NCBI RefSeq assembly: GCF_001956295.1
Contig: NZ_MRTD01000002.1
Location: 126,501 to 190,500, forward strand
From: Paenibacillus sp. FSL A5-0031
Lineage (GTDB): Bacteria; Bacillota; Bacilli; Paenibacillales; Paenibacillaceae
DNA length: 64,000 nt
Direction: 5' to 3'
In this document: positions 1 to 7,771 of the stretch, in pieces
How positions within the stretch are numbered: the first letter of the stretch is position 1
Layout of the letters: every line of letters starts with the position of its first letter
Notes under the pieces: model-generated
The model's input: only the letters and a program-made list of their open reading frames with translations
Databases searched by the model: none
What the model was told of the DNA's origin: nothing
Made by a program: the position numbers and the translations under genes

Positions 1-1635
1 GTGGATGAAGGTGTTATTAAACTGTTAGGTGTTGGAGCTGTTACAATTACCTCCAAGCTTAAAGGTAAATCCGATGCGATTACATTAAATGTAACCTCCC
101 CTTACAAATCAATTACGATTGATTCAGGTACTTCTGGCAAGCTAGTCGAAATCGACATCGGCAATGATGATAAAGTATTAACGGCATCCGTCAATCCAAA
201 GATCGGTTCGATCCTTGATGTAACAAAAGATGCAAAATGGGTTAGTGCTAATGAAAAAGTTGCTACAGTTAAACAAGGCGTAGTATCTGCAGTAAGCGCC
301 GGAAAAACGACGATCACCGTATCTCATAAAGGGGTTAGTACAACGATCGATGTGGTCATACGTACGCCTTACCAATCAATCAGGCTCTCTCCAGAGAAGG
401 AATATCATCTGCAGCTTCAGGACGCAAATCTTCAAGTAACAGCAGATGTGCTCGACAATAAAAATTTCTCTTCTCCAGTAACCACCTTAGCCGATTGGAC
501 GTCTTCAAACGTTGTAGTCGCTACTGTATCAAATGGATTGGTTAGCCCTAAATCCGTCGGTACAACTAGAATTACAGCCAGCTACAAAGGTGTAAGCCGC
601 AGCATCGAGATTACAGTGTATCCGAGCATAACTGAACTTAGTATTGAAACGGAAACGATCGATGGTTATACCGATATTAGCGAGGATCTTCCTAGAGTCA
701 TGGCAACAACATTTGATGGCTCGAAGGTAGATGTATCCAAAATCGTAAAATGGTCATCCGCAGATGAGAAGATTGCAACGATTAAAGATGGTCAATGGAC
801 AGCCAAAACACTCGGAGAGTCCGTTCTTACAGCATCTCTTCAAAACTATAAAGCGGATGTAAAATTAGTCGTTCACATGAAGCCGTTAAAGCTTATTGCC
901 GACGTTAAGGAACTTAGCATTATTTTAGGAAAAGAAACGCCTTTCCCTTCCGTAACCGTTATTAATGAAGACGGAGAAGAAGAGAATATTTCAAGCAGAG
1001 TGAAATGGAAGGCTTCATCAGATGATATCGTATTGAAAGAAACGACGATGAAGGGCTTAGATGTGACAAGCATCACGCTCACTGCTACTTACCTGACTAA
1101 GAGTGTAACGGTACGTGTAAGAATAGAGGAAGAAATCGTCAAGCTTGTTGTTGACCCTATCTCTCTAGATCTTTACCCTGGAAAATCCAAATCCGTTAAG
1201 GTTACAGGTTACTACAAGAGCGGCAAGCAGGTTTCACTAGGTTCAAAAATGAACTGGGAGTCTGGCAATCCTAATATCGCAACCGTTAGCAGTACCTCGG
1301 TTAAAGGAATTGCCGTAGGAACAACTAAGATTACTGGTTCATACCAAGGCAAAACGGTCACCGTTCCTATCGTGATTTCACCTAAACTGAAATCACTTGT
1401 ACTATCCAGCAAATCGGTTCAGCTCAGTCCGGGAGGAAGCTATTCGGCTAAGCTGCAAGCTAACTTTACGACTGGAAACCCGGCTGACGTTACCGACAAT
1501 GCCGTTTGGACATCCTCCAAAGCGAGTGTCGCAACAGTCGTTAATGGAAAGATCGTCGCTGTTAGCAAAGGATCTGCATCCATTAAAGCAACCTATGCAG
1601 GAAAAAGTGTGACGATTAGAGTAAGTGTAAAATAG
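1..1635 (+). CDS. Big_2 (bacterial Ig-like) repeat surface protein, 3' part
   Basis: The frame is open from base 1, so the gene almost certainly begins upstream and only about 544 C-terminal residues are seen. They form a partial repeat followed by six repeats of 80-90 residues. Each repeat has the Big_2 signature: a W-x-S-S/A-N/D core, then VATV, G-x-V, and an ending like GTTxITASYKG. Such domains build extracellular stalks or adhesion modules on S-layer and cell-surface proteins. No SLH domain, LPXTG motif or membrane segment is visible in this part, so the anchor or enzymatic domain would have to lie upstream. It is one of the very few plus-strand genes and converges on the flhOP region. 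The domain call is safe; the function of the whole protein is unknown. Confidence 0.85.
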   Translation: MDEGVIKLLGVGAVTITSKLKGKSDAITLNVTSPYKSITIDSGTSGKLVEIDIGNDDKVLTASVNPKIGSILDVTKDAKWVSANEKVATVKQGVVSAVSAGKTTITVSHKGVSTTIDVVIRTPYQSIRLSPEKEYHLQLQDANLQVTADVLDNKNFSSPVTTLADWTSSNVVVATVSNGLVSPKSVGTTRITASYKGVSRSIEITVYPSITELSIETETIDGYTDISEDLPRVMATTFDGSKVDVSKIVKWSSADEKIATIKDGQWTAKTLGESVLTASLQNYKADVKLVVHMKPLKLIADVKELSIILGKETPFPSVTVINEDGEEENISSRVKWKASSDDIVLKETTMKGLDVTSITLTATYLTKSVTVRVRIEEEIVKLVVDPISLDLYPGKSKSVKVTGYYKSGKQVSLGSKMNWESGNPNIATVSSTSVKGIAVGTTKITGSYQGKTVTVPIVISPKLKSLVLSSKSVQLSPGGSYSAKLQANFTTGNPADVTDNAVWTSSKASVATVVNGKIVAVSKGSASIKATYAGKSVTIRVSVK

Positions 1636-1647
1636 TTCAAAAATGCA

Positions 1648-1695
1648 GCAAGTGAGAAGCTCGTTACCTCATTACACGACGAGTTTTTCACTTGC
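1648..1695 (+). terminator. long hairpin after the Big_2 gene
   Basis: Inverted repeat 1648-1664 / 1679-1695 (17 pairs, two of them G-T) starts about 12 bases after the plus-strand stop codon. No clear T-run follows, so it may be a weak terminator or an mRNA-end stabiliser. Confidence 0.5.
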
Positions 1696-1716
1696 ACAAA
1701 TAAAGTATTGATCATC

Positions 1717-1770
1717 AAAAAAAGGGAAGCCCGCTGCGCAGCATACACTGCAAAGCGGGCATCCCTTTTT
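1717..1770. terminator. bidirectional intrinsic terminator between convergent genes
   Basis: A GC-rich stem (AAGGGAAGCCCGCT with AGCGGGCATCCCTT) is flanked by an A-run on the left and a T-run on the right. It can therefore terminate both the plus-strand Big_2 gene and the minus-strand flhO-flhP-membrane protein unit. Confidence 0.8.
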
Positions 1771-1782
1771 CTATTTAATTGA

Positions 1783-2100
1783 TTACGATTCAGCAAACAC
1801 TAAGTCATAGAGATGCTGCCATGTAGCCCAGCTAAAAACCTCATCCTCAGGCTGCTTGCCTATTACAGCGTAACCAATGTATAAGCCTGCCACAAGCATA
1901 ATGATCATTATGAGCGGTACGATGCTTTTGCGCAAAAGCCACAGCAGCATGCTTACCCCTTTGGGCCGTTGCTTCTTATTGGAGCTCTTCTCTTCAGCCT
2001 TCACGCGACTGGCGCGCTTCTGCCTCCCTGAGCTTTTCTCTTCCGCTTTACTCCCGGATCCGCTTGCTTCGTGGTCCATTCGCTCATCGGCCATACTCAT
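1783..2100 (-). CDS. small basic single-pass membrane protein (EpuA-like, PF11772 type)
   Basis: A 105-residue protein. The first 50 or so residues are charged and rich in Lys, Arg, Ser and Glu. One membrane segment follows (about residues 55-75, VPLIMIIMLVAGLYIGYAVI), then a short tail ending FSWATWQHLYDLVF. This layout matches the small EpuA-type family found next to flhP or murA in Bacillota. That family is often labelled 'DNA-directed RNA polymerase subunit beta', a name the sequence does not support. The gene lies 16 bases after flhP and probably shares its transcript. Function is unknown; a membrane-associated cell-envelope role is an inference from context. Confidence 0.65.
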   Translation of the reverse strand: MSMADERMDHEASGSGSKAEEKSSGRQKRASRVKAEEKSSNKKQRPKGVSMLLWLLRKSIVPLIMIIMLVAGLYIGYAVIGKQPEDEVFSWATWQHLYDLVFAES

Positions 2101-2116
2101 TCACATCATCCTATCC

Positions 2117-2959
2117 TTATGCGCGCAGCCCGTTGGTAAGACTCATCATCGTATCACTTGACGATAACGCTCTAGCTGCCAATTGATAAGCGCGCTGCAC
2201 ATTAATAAGCTCGGTGATCTCGTCCGTCAGCTCGACATTTGACTGCTCCAAGTAACCTTGACGCAGTACAATGTTATTTTCCGAGTTCGGCACGGTCTGC
2301 TGCACGACATCACCAGCATTAATTCCGTTTGCAACGACAAACAGGTTATCAGAAACAGCAGTTAGTGCCGCAGGACGCGAAGCTTGGAGCAGCTTAATAC
2401 TGCCAAGCGGAATTGTGCGCTCGGAAGATACTCCTAGCACCGTTCCATCTGGATTAACCCGCAAACTGTACCCTTGTGGTACTACGATATTGCCCTCAAC
2501 CACGTTTCCTGTCACAGCATTTCTTACATTAGCTACGACTGGATATCCGTCTTCCGTTGCCAAAATCGTATCACCGTTTGCGCCGACCGTCAACTGAAAC
2601 GCTCCATTGCGTGTATAAGCACGGTTGCCAGCGTTGTCCACTTCCACCTCGAACAATGCATTTCCCTCGATCGCAATATCCGTGTCCTTATCGGTTCCCT
2701 GCATTGGACCTTGGGACAAATTGGGCTGAACCATTGTCATTCTTGAGCCCCAGCCTTGTGTGAAATCCATCGGCGTTTTACGGCCAGGCTGATTGAAAGC
2801 TTCCGGCTGAGTTCTTAAGTTCGTAAGAAGATCCTCAAAGGTAGCTTCCTTCTTTTTGTAACCAACCGTATTCACATTAGCAATGTTATCCGCAAGAAGA
2901 TCCAGCTTCTGTTGAAGACCATTCATGGATACCATAGCGTTAATCATTGAACTGTTCAT
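2117..2959 (-). CDS. flhP: flagellar hook-basal body rod protein FlhP
   Basis: 280 residues with the flagellar rod/hook family layout. The N-terminal heptad region (MNSSMINAMVSMNGLQQKLD) contains the rod signature LADNIANVNTVGYKK. A FlgE/F/G-type central domain follows (GNALFEVEV, YTRNGAFQL, DGYPV). The C-terminal coiled-coil tail has NVELTDEITELINVQRAYQLAARAL. FlhO and FlhP form the distal rod of the Gram-positive flagellum, outside the membrane, and are exported by the flagellar type III apparatus. It sits 32 bases downstream of flhO in one operon, as in B. subtilis. Ribosome site GGAGGTGC precedes the ATG. Confidence 0.93.
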   Translation of the reverse strand: MNSSMINAMVSMNGLQQKLDLLADNIANVNTVGYKKKEATFEDLLTNLRTQPEAFNQPGRKTPMDFTQGWGSRMTMVQPNLSQGPMQGTDKDTDIAIEGNALFEVEVDNAGNRAYTRNGAFQLTVGANGDTILATEDGYPVVANVRNAVTGNVVEGNIVVPQGYSLRVNPDGTVLGVSSERTIPLGSIKLLQASRPAALTAVSDNLFVVANGINAGDVVQQTVPNSENNIVLRQGYLEQSNVELTDEITELINVQRAYQLAARALSSSDTMMSLTNGLRA

Positions 2960-2991
2960 GTTTCGTGCACCTCCGCTACTTCAACCTGTTG

Positions 2992-3855
2992 TTACACGCG
3001 ACCGACTTCGTTGACGGCTTTGCTCAAGCTTTGATCATAAAATTGGATAACCTTCTGGTTAGCTTCATAAGCGCGCAGCGCCGACATAAGGTCAATAGCT
3101 GCTTGCGCGGTATCAACATTAGATCGTTCTATGTAGCCTTGTCTCACTTCCACGCGTTCATTCGGAGCGATAGCGACAGCTTCGCCGCCCTCTCCCGAGA
3201 ATCGGAAGCTTCCGTTCCCTTCGCGCACAAGCATATTCGGATTATCAACACGGCTAATTAGCAATTGAACGCCGATATCCTGCCCATTGGCATCAACGAA
3301 GCGTTGATTATCAGTCAGTACGAGTCTGTCTAGACCTACACCGGCAGGCATCCGAATCGGCTGACCATTCGTTCCAAGCACGCTCGATCCGTCACTTCCC
3401 ATAAGAAAGCCATCCTCGGTCAGCGTAAACTTCCCGCCCCGCGTATACCGAACCTCGCCATTTTGATCCTGTAGTGTAAAAAAGGCTTGAGGCTGAAAAG
3501 TAATCTCTCCGTCCGGGCTTATATTTTTACCGGAAGCGTCAAAGGACAACCCGTCTACTTCAATGTTGGAGATCAAAGCAAAGTCAGACGAGTTGTTCGT
3601 CTGTGTTAGATCGCCCTGCAAATGAATAGACAAGCTTTCTTCCGCAAATACACCGTTAGTCAGTTTACCGATCTTGGTGAAATTCTCCGGACCCGCGCCT
3701 GTCAATGACAGCATCATCTCCGGAAACGAACGAGTTACAGCGTTTGTCTGCTTATAACCAGGCGTATTAATATTCGAAATATTGTTCGTCACCGTATCAT
3801 GTCTGCGCTGCTGAGAAATCATGCCTGACGCCGCGGTGTACAATCCTCTTAACAT
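2992..3855 (-). CDS. flhO: flagellar hook-basal body rod protein FlhO
   Basis: 287 residues, paralogous to the FlhP encoded next to it. It has the N-terminal MLRGLYTAASGM heptads and the rod signature VTNNISNINTPGYKQ, a central domain with FFTLQ and YTRGGKFTL, and a C-terminal NVDTAQAAIDLMSALRAYEANQKVIQ helix. It is a flagellar rod subunit exported by the type III apparatus. Gene order mbl-flhO-flhP is that of B. subtilis, where flhOP belongs to the sigma-D regulon. A sigma-D-like -10 element lies about 45 bases upstream. The start codon has AAGGGGG at good spacing. Confidence 0.93.
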   Translation of the reverse strand: MLRGLYTAASGMISQQRRHDTVTNNISNINTPGYKQTNAVTRSFPEMMLSLTGAGPENFTKIGKLTNGVFAEESLSIHLQGDLTQTNNSSDFALISNIEVDGLSFDASGKNISPDGEITFQPQAFFTLQDQNGEVRYTRGGKFTLTEDGFLMGSDGSSVLGTNGQPIRMPAGVGLDRLVLTDNQRFVDANGQDIGVQLLISRVDNPNMLVREGNGSFRFSGEGGEAVAIAPNERVEVRQGYIERSNVDTAQAAIDLMSALRAYEANQKVIQFYDQSLSKAVNEVGRV

Positions 3856-3901
3856 CCGTTGTTACCCCCTTAGTGCTTCCAATCGATCCTAGCTATATAT
3901 G

Positions 3902-3928
3902 TTATCGGTTGAAAGCAAGGCTGCCTGA
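3902..3928 (-). promoter_or_regulatory. putative sigma-D promoter of flhO-flhP
   Basis: The minus strand reads ACCGATAA at 3909-3902, seven of eight bases of the sigma-D -10 consensus GCCGATAA. It lies about 45 bases before the flhO start. The -35 (consensus TAAA) is poor. In B. subtilis flhOP is sigma-D dependent, which supports the reading. Confidence 0.45.
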
Positions 3929-4030
3929 ATAGCTTGTCCATGCGACCTATGACTCATTTACGCCTCGGCTACGCCCCCCTAAGGCTCCCTACCCGCGCAA
4001 ATCATCTATTATATAGGCCGCATACGGTCT

Positions 4031-5023
4031 TTACTTCTTCCCGAGCTTGTCCAAGTTATCTAGAAGGATTCCCGTTCCCTTAACGACGCAGTGCATCGGA
4101 TCTTCCGCAATAAGCACAGGAACTTTAAGCTCTTCTGCTAGTAGCGAATCTAGTCCGCCAAGCAAAGCGCCTCCACCTGTCAAAATAACACCACGGTCAA
4201 TAATGTCCGCTGACAGCTCAGGCGGCGTGCGTTCCAGCACAGCCTTAGCAGCCGATACGATGGACATTACGGAATCCCATAGCGCCTCACGAACTTCTCC
4301 TGAACGAATCGTTAATGTGAGAGGAAGCCCTGAAACCATGTCGCGACCGCGAATATCGATCTCTTCCTGTTTTCCGCCCTCTAGCACAGTACCAATTTTA
4401 ATTTTAATATCCTCGCTTGTTCTTTCACCGATTAGAAGCTTGTATTTGTTCTTGATAAACTTCATAATCGCATCGTCAAACTTGTCCCCTGCGACTTTAA
4501 TGGAGGAGGCAGTGACAACATCGCCCATAGAAAGAACGGCTACATCTGTCGTGCCTCCGCCAATGTCAACGACCATATTGCCGCTAGGCTGGAAGATATC
4601 CATTCCAGCCCCTATCGCAGCGGCTTTTGGTTCATCCTCAAGAAATACTTCTTTTGCTCCGCTGCGTTCTGCAGCTTCACGAATAGCCTTCTGCTCCACA
4701 GAAGTAATGTTGGTTGGAGCACAGATAAGAATACGGGGACGGCTAAACCATTTCCGTCCCTCCACGCGATCAATAAATGCTTTAAGCATAATTTCCGTAA
4801 TTTCAAAATCCGCAATAACACCATCACGCAGCGGACGAATCGCAATAATATTGCCCGGCGTTCTGCCTACCATGCGATGCGCTTCCTCGCCAACTGCCAG
4901 CACGCGTTTTGAATCACTCTCAATGGCAACTACAGAAGGCTCATCGAGAACAACGCCTCTTCCTTTTACATGTATGGATACATTAGCAGTACCAAGATCA
5001 ATCCCAATATCCTTGCTCAACAT
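4031..5023 (-). CDS. mbl: MreB-like rod-shape protein Mbl
   Basis: Actin-fold cell-shape protein that assembles membrane-associated filaments directing lateral-wall synthesis. I chose the ATG at 5023 (330 residues, normal for Mbl). It opens with MLSKDIGIDLGTANV, the phosphate-1 motif, with G-rich bases upstream; the open frame extends about 50 codons further but those residues are unlike the family. Other actin-fold motifs: MVVDIGGGTTDVAVLSMG (phosphate 2), EDEPKAAAIGAG, and the adenosine-site stretch GVILTGGGALLGGLDSLL. It lies between spoIIID and flhO exactly as in B. subtilis, where it is named Mbl. Confident on family; Mbl rather than MreB rests on synteny. Confidence 0.93.
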   Translation of the reverse strand: MLSKDIGIDLGTANVSIHVKGRGVVLDEPSVVAIESDSKRVLAVGEEAHRMVGRTPGNIIAIRPLRDGVIADFEITEIMLKAFIDRVEGRKWFSRPRILICAPTNITSVEQKAIREAAERSGAKEVFLEDEPKAAAIGAGMDIFQPSGNMVVDIGGGTTDVAVLSMGDVVTASSIKVAGDKFDDAIMKFIKNKYKLLIGERTSEDIKIKIGTVLEGGKQEEIDIRGRDMVSGLPLTLTIRSGEVREALWDSVMSIVSAAKAVLERTPPELSADIIDRGVILTGGGALLGGLDSLLAEELKVPVLIAEDPMHCVVKGTGILLDNLDKLGKK

Positions 5024-5147
5024 AAGGCTTAAGTCCCCCAACGAATAATAATTACAAAACGTACATTTGGTTCCCTTGACACAGAAACCGCTAACGTTTA
5101 TTATTCGCCAAAAAAGACAAAATTCCTCTATAATTCGTGAAAAAACT

Positions 5148-5435
5148 TCAATGCTTGCCTGCTGCGAGTACTTCACGCTTTTTTGTACTCGTTTTTTTAT
5201 ATTTAATTTTGGTCGCTTCTCCTCCCCTCAGATGCCTAATCGATTTGTGGTACTCGAGAATGTGCTTTACCTGATCGGCCAAATCGGGGTTTATTTCAGG
5301 AAGCCGCTCAGTTAAATCCTTGTGCACAGTGCTTTTAGACACACCAAACTCCTTGGCGATCGTCCGCACCGTATGCTTCGTTTCCACGATGCAGCGGCCT
5401 ATTTTAATGGTTCGCTCCTTAATGTAATCGTGCAC
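5148..5435 (-). CDS. spoIIID: sporulation transcription factor SpoIIID
   Basis: 95 residues beginning MHDYIKERTIKIGRCIVETK, followed by the helix-turn-helix IAKEFGVSKSTVHKDLTERL and the conserved basic segment YHKSIRHLRGGEATKIKYKK. SpoIIID is the mother-cell DNA-binding regulator that adjusts the sigma-E regulon and helps turn on the sigK genes. Only the last 15 or so residues differ from what I recall of the B. subtilis protein. It is monocistronic or co-transcribed with mbl, and lies between spoIIQ and mbl as in other spore formers. A sigma-E-type promoter lies just upstream. The ATG/GTG region has GGGAGGCGGGAAC as ribosome site. Confidence 0.97.
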   Translation of the reverse strand: MHDYIKERTIKIGRCIVETKHTVRTIAKEFGVSKSTVHKDLTERLPEINPDLADQVKHILEYHKSIRHLRGGEATKIKYKKTSTKKREVLAAGKH

Positions 5436-5468
5436 GTTCCCGCCTCCCTACTCGAGATAGTTTGGTAC

Positions 5469-5496
5469 ATTATATGAGTAGGCACCGTATATATTC
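5469..5496 (-). promoter_or_regulatory. putative sigma-E promoter of spoIIID
   Basis: On the minus strand, GAATAT (5496-5491) and CATATAAT (5476-5469) are separated by 14 bases. This closely matches the sigma-E consensus (GMATATT, about 14 bases, CATACAAT) and lies about 35 bases before the spoIIID start. spoIIID is sigma-E dependent in B. subtilis. Confidence 0.65.
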
Positions 5497-5540
5497 GTTG
5501 TGGCCAAGCTTGACAGGCAGGAATGTGAATAAATTTTCAT

Positions 5541-5578
5541 AAAAACGTAAAACAGGCAGGGAATTGCTCCCCGCCTGT
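5541..5578 (-). terminator. intrinsic terminator of spoIIQ
   Basis: Stem 5552-5562 / 5568-5578 (ACAGGCAGGGA with TCCCCGCCTGT, one mismatch) is followed on the minus strand by TTTTACGTTTTTAT. Confidence 0.75.
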
Positions 5579-5627
5579 ACGACTAAAGTCCTATTTTTAC
5601 TACCCTGACGTTATGGTTTAACTTGTA

Positions 5628-6374
5628 TTACTCTTGGACTAACGAGCTTGGGTTTATCGCCTTGCCATTGCTTCTTGTTTCATAATGAAGGTGGATGCCC
5701 AAATCGCGTTCCAAATCATTGCGACCGGCTTTTGCGATTATTGTTCCTTGCGTAACATCATCGCCTTCTTTAACTGTTACATCCGCTAAGCTTTGGTAAA
5801 CAGTCACTAGACCGCCCTCATGTGTGATTTCGACGGAGTTGCCGTTAGTTGGATGCTGCTCCACATAAGTAACCTTGCCGGATAATGCTGCAAGCACATC
5901 AAATGTTTTTCCATTTGGGTCAACAAAGTCGATACCCATATGAGGAGAGAACTTGTCACCCGTTTGGATCAATGCAGCTTCGCGTTCTGCGTCACTTGCT
6001 TTTGCATCGTAGAATGGAAGCTCTTCTTTAAGCACTGTTTTGTCAGCTAGCGGCCAATGGATCGATTCGTTGGCAGCAATAACTTCTTGCACTTCTTCAT
6101 CCTTGCCTTGCGTTCCTGACGCTTCCCCTTGTGTAACTTCAGAAGGCTCGGTTTTTCCTGTTGTCGCTGTCGGTTTTGTATCCGCCCCCTGATAGATCCA
6201 CATTAAGGTTACGATAATTGCTGCCGCGGCCATGAAGATTGCTGGAGATACCCATCGCTTTGCAAAAAGGTTCTTCCATCCACTGCTAGATTTGGCGGCA
6301 GACGTTCCTCCCAGAACAGTTTTGGGAGTTTCTTCTGGTCTTTGCTTCGGTTTACTTTGATTTTGATCATTCAT
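5628..6374 (-). CDS. spoIIQ: stage II sporulation protein Q (M23/LytM-like)
   Basis: 248 residues. A cytoplasmic N-terminus of about 40 residues is followed by one membrane segment (about 42-62) and an acidic linker. The C-terminal domain is M23/LytM type (about 140-248). SpoIIQ is made in the forespore, binds SpoIIIAH across the two spore membranes, and is needed for engulfment and the feeding channel. The zinc-ligand motifs are present (HMGID = HxxxD, and HLHYE = HxH). The position of the extra catalytic histidine in LytM-type enzymes reads YQSL here, with no histidine. Enzymatic activity is therefore uncertain. A near-perfect sigma-F promoter lies upstream, and the gene is next to spoIID, as expected. 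Confidence 0.92.
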   Translation of the reverse strand: MNDQNQSKPKQRPEETPKTVLGGTSAAKSSSGWKNLFAKRWVSPAIFMAAAAIIVTLMWIYQGADTKPTATTGKTEPSEVTQGEASGTQGKDEEVQEVIAANESIHWPLADKTVLKEELPFYDAKASDAEREAALIQTGDKFSPHMGIDFVDPNGKTFDVLAALSGKVTYVEQHPTNGNSVEITHEGGLVTVYQSLADVTVKEGDDVTQGTIIAKAGRNDLERDLGIHLHYETRSNGKAINPSSLVQE

Positions 6375-6393
6375 TTTCTATCACCTCACTAGC

Positions 6394-6422
6394 CATTGTT
6401 ACCAGATCTGCTAGGTTTATAC
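6394..6422 (-). promoter_or_regulatory. putative sigma-F promoter of spoIIQ
   Basis: The minus strand reads GTATA (6422-6418), 14 bases, then GGTAACAATG (6403-6394). The second element matches the sigma-F -10 consensus GGNNANAHTR at every position. It lies about 20-30 bases before the spoIIQ start, and spoIIQ is a sigma-F gene in B. subtilis. Confidence 0.7.
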
Positions 6423-6456
6423 GTGAGGTGAATACGAAATATTGAAAGAGTTCAAA

Positions 6457-7647
6457 TTACGAGCGAGCTCTCAGCTCTTCCGATAGCTTCGAAGCTTGTT
6501 CCACTTGAACGCTAGAATAATAATGAGCCAGAATAGCTTCGGCTTTTGCCCCTGATTGCGCCATTCCATTGGCTCCCCACTGGCTCATGCCGACTCCATG
6601 CCCATAACCAAAAGTCGTTATGGATATCGATTTATCTTTTATATTCCAAATAAATTGAGAGGAAGCAAGTCCTAGCAGCTCTCTCACTTCTCGGCCTGTG
6701 AACGTTTTGTCTCCGATAATCATCTTGCTGATTCGATTTCCTTCCGTCTTCTCTATTACACGAATGGAAGGTTTGGCAGAGTTCTTCTTTGCTACTCCTA
6801 GCTTACTGTAAAACTCGTTAAGCGACAGCTTGACCGTTTCTTTATATTTCGGCGACAGCTCTTTGTCCCATGGGCTTGCTACGCTGCGCAAATACGGAAT
6901 TTCTTGCGTCCAATAGTCCTCCGAGTTTTCGGTGAATCCATTGCTGGTAGAGAAGAACGCAGCATCTATCGGTTCGCCTTTATAAGTGATAACCTTGCCC
7001 TTCGTCTGAAGGATCGCTTCATTAAGCTTACTCATATTGTTTTTCTGCTCATTCTTTGGCCATTTGGCTGCGAGCTCTGCAACTGAAATATACACTTGAT
7101 GATCGGTCGTGTCCGTCACATCCGCTCCTTTTACCGGAACTCCGCTATCATTGCCAAGAAAAACTCTACGAATCATATACGTACGTGCTGCAATGGCTTG
7201 CGCCTTTAACGCCTCAAGCTCGAATCCGATTGGCATTTCCGCAGCTACTACACCGCGAACATACGCTTCAAGCGGAACTCGCTCTATCCGCTTTTCCTTC
7301 GTTAAATAAACACGAATAACGAGACGATCAATCACATCCAGCGTTTCACCGTTCTTCCCATCACCAGCCGTTGGCCGATTTAAAAGATCATTTTCAGAAG
7401 ATGGAATGAGCGCATCCGCATCATCCAACATGTCCGTTTTCGGCATCGTTTGATTACCCGCTTTAATAGATGCGTTGTCTGTTAAAGACCTAGCAGCCTT
7501 CGCATCGTGAAGCTCGTCAACTGAAAGCCTTACTAGAATGACAGATGCGCCAAGCATCGCTCCGATTGCAAACAAGGCCATCGGTCTGCTTGTCCGCATA
7601 CGATCGATCATCGAAACTATTGAAAACGTCCCTCTTCTTCGCCTCAT
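6457..7647 (-). CDS. spoIID: stage II sporulation protein D (SpoIID, peptidoglycan lytic transglycosylase)
   Basis: I chose the ATG at 7647 (396 residues, MRRRRGTFSIVSM) because AAGGAGAG lies just before it; longer frames have no such site. A membrane segment near residues 22-40 (MALFAIGAMLGASVILVRL) anchors the protein. The SpoIID domain follows, with LEAYVRGVVAAEMP, ALKAQAIAARTYM and the C-terminal FGYGHGVGMSQWGANGMA, the conserved catalytic-region signature. SpoIID trims glycan strands at the leading edge of the engulfing mother-cell membrane, acting with SpoIIM and SpoIIP. In B. subtilis murA lies directly upstream; here an 11 kb block separates the two. Confidence 0.94.
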   Translation of the reverse strand: MRRRRGTFSIVSMIDRMRTSRPMALFAIGAMLGASVILVRLSVDELHDAKAARSLTDNASIKAGNQTMPKTDMLDDADALIPSSENDLLNRPTAGDGKNGETLDVIDRLVIRVYLTKEKRIERVPLEAYVRGVVAAEMPIGFELEALKAQAIAARTYMIRRVFLGNDSGVPVKGADVTDTTDHQVYISVAELAAKWPKNEQKNNMSKLNEAILQTKGKVITYKGEPIDAAFFSTSNGFTENSEDYWTQEIPYLRSVASPWDKELSPKYKETVKLSLNEFYSKLGVAKKNSAKPSIRVIEKTEGNRISKMIIGDKTFTGREVRELLGLASSQFIWNIKDKSISITTFGYGHGVGMSQWGANGMAQSGAKAEAILAHYYSSVQVEQASKLSEELRARS

Positions 7648-7733
7648 GAGCTCTCCTTCCATCTTGGCCGGAAAAAGGAAGCAGGAAGCAGCCACTGCCG
7701 CCCCCTCTCTCTTAATACGGGTCCTGATGGTTC

Positions 7734-7741
7734 ATTCTATG
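7734..7741 (-). promoter_or_regulatory. sigma-E-like -10 element upstream of spoIID
   Basis: The minus strand reads CATAGAAT, seven of eight bases of the sigma-E -10 consensus, about 90 bases before the spoIID start. No convincing -35 is seen at the normal distance, so this is tentative. spoIID is sigma-E dependent in B. subtilis. Confidence 0.35.
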
Positions 7742-7771
7742 AGCACAAATAATAGGGTAGAACCTAAAAGT

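Noticed and set aside
4047..5048. 333-codon plus-strand frame
   Set aside because: Antisense to mbl; Ser/Ile/Pro-rich shadow of a conserved gene.
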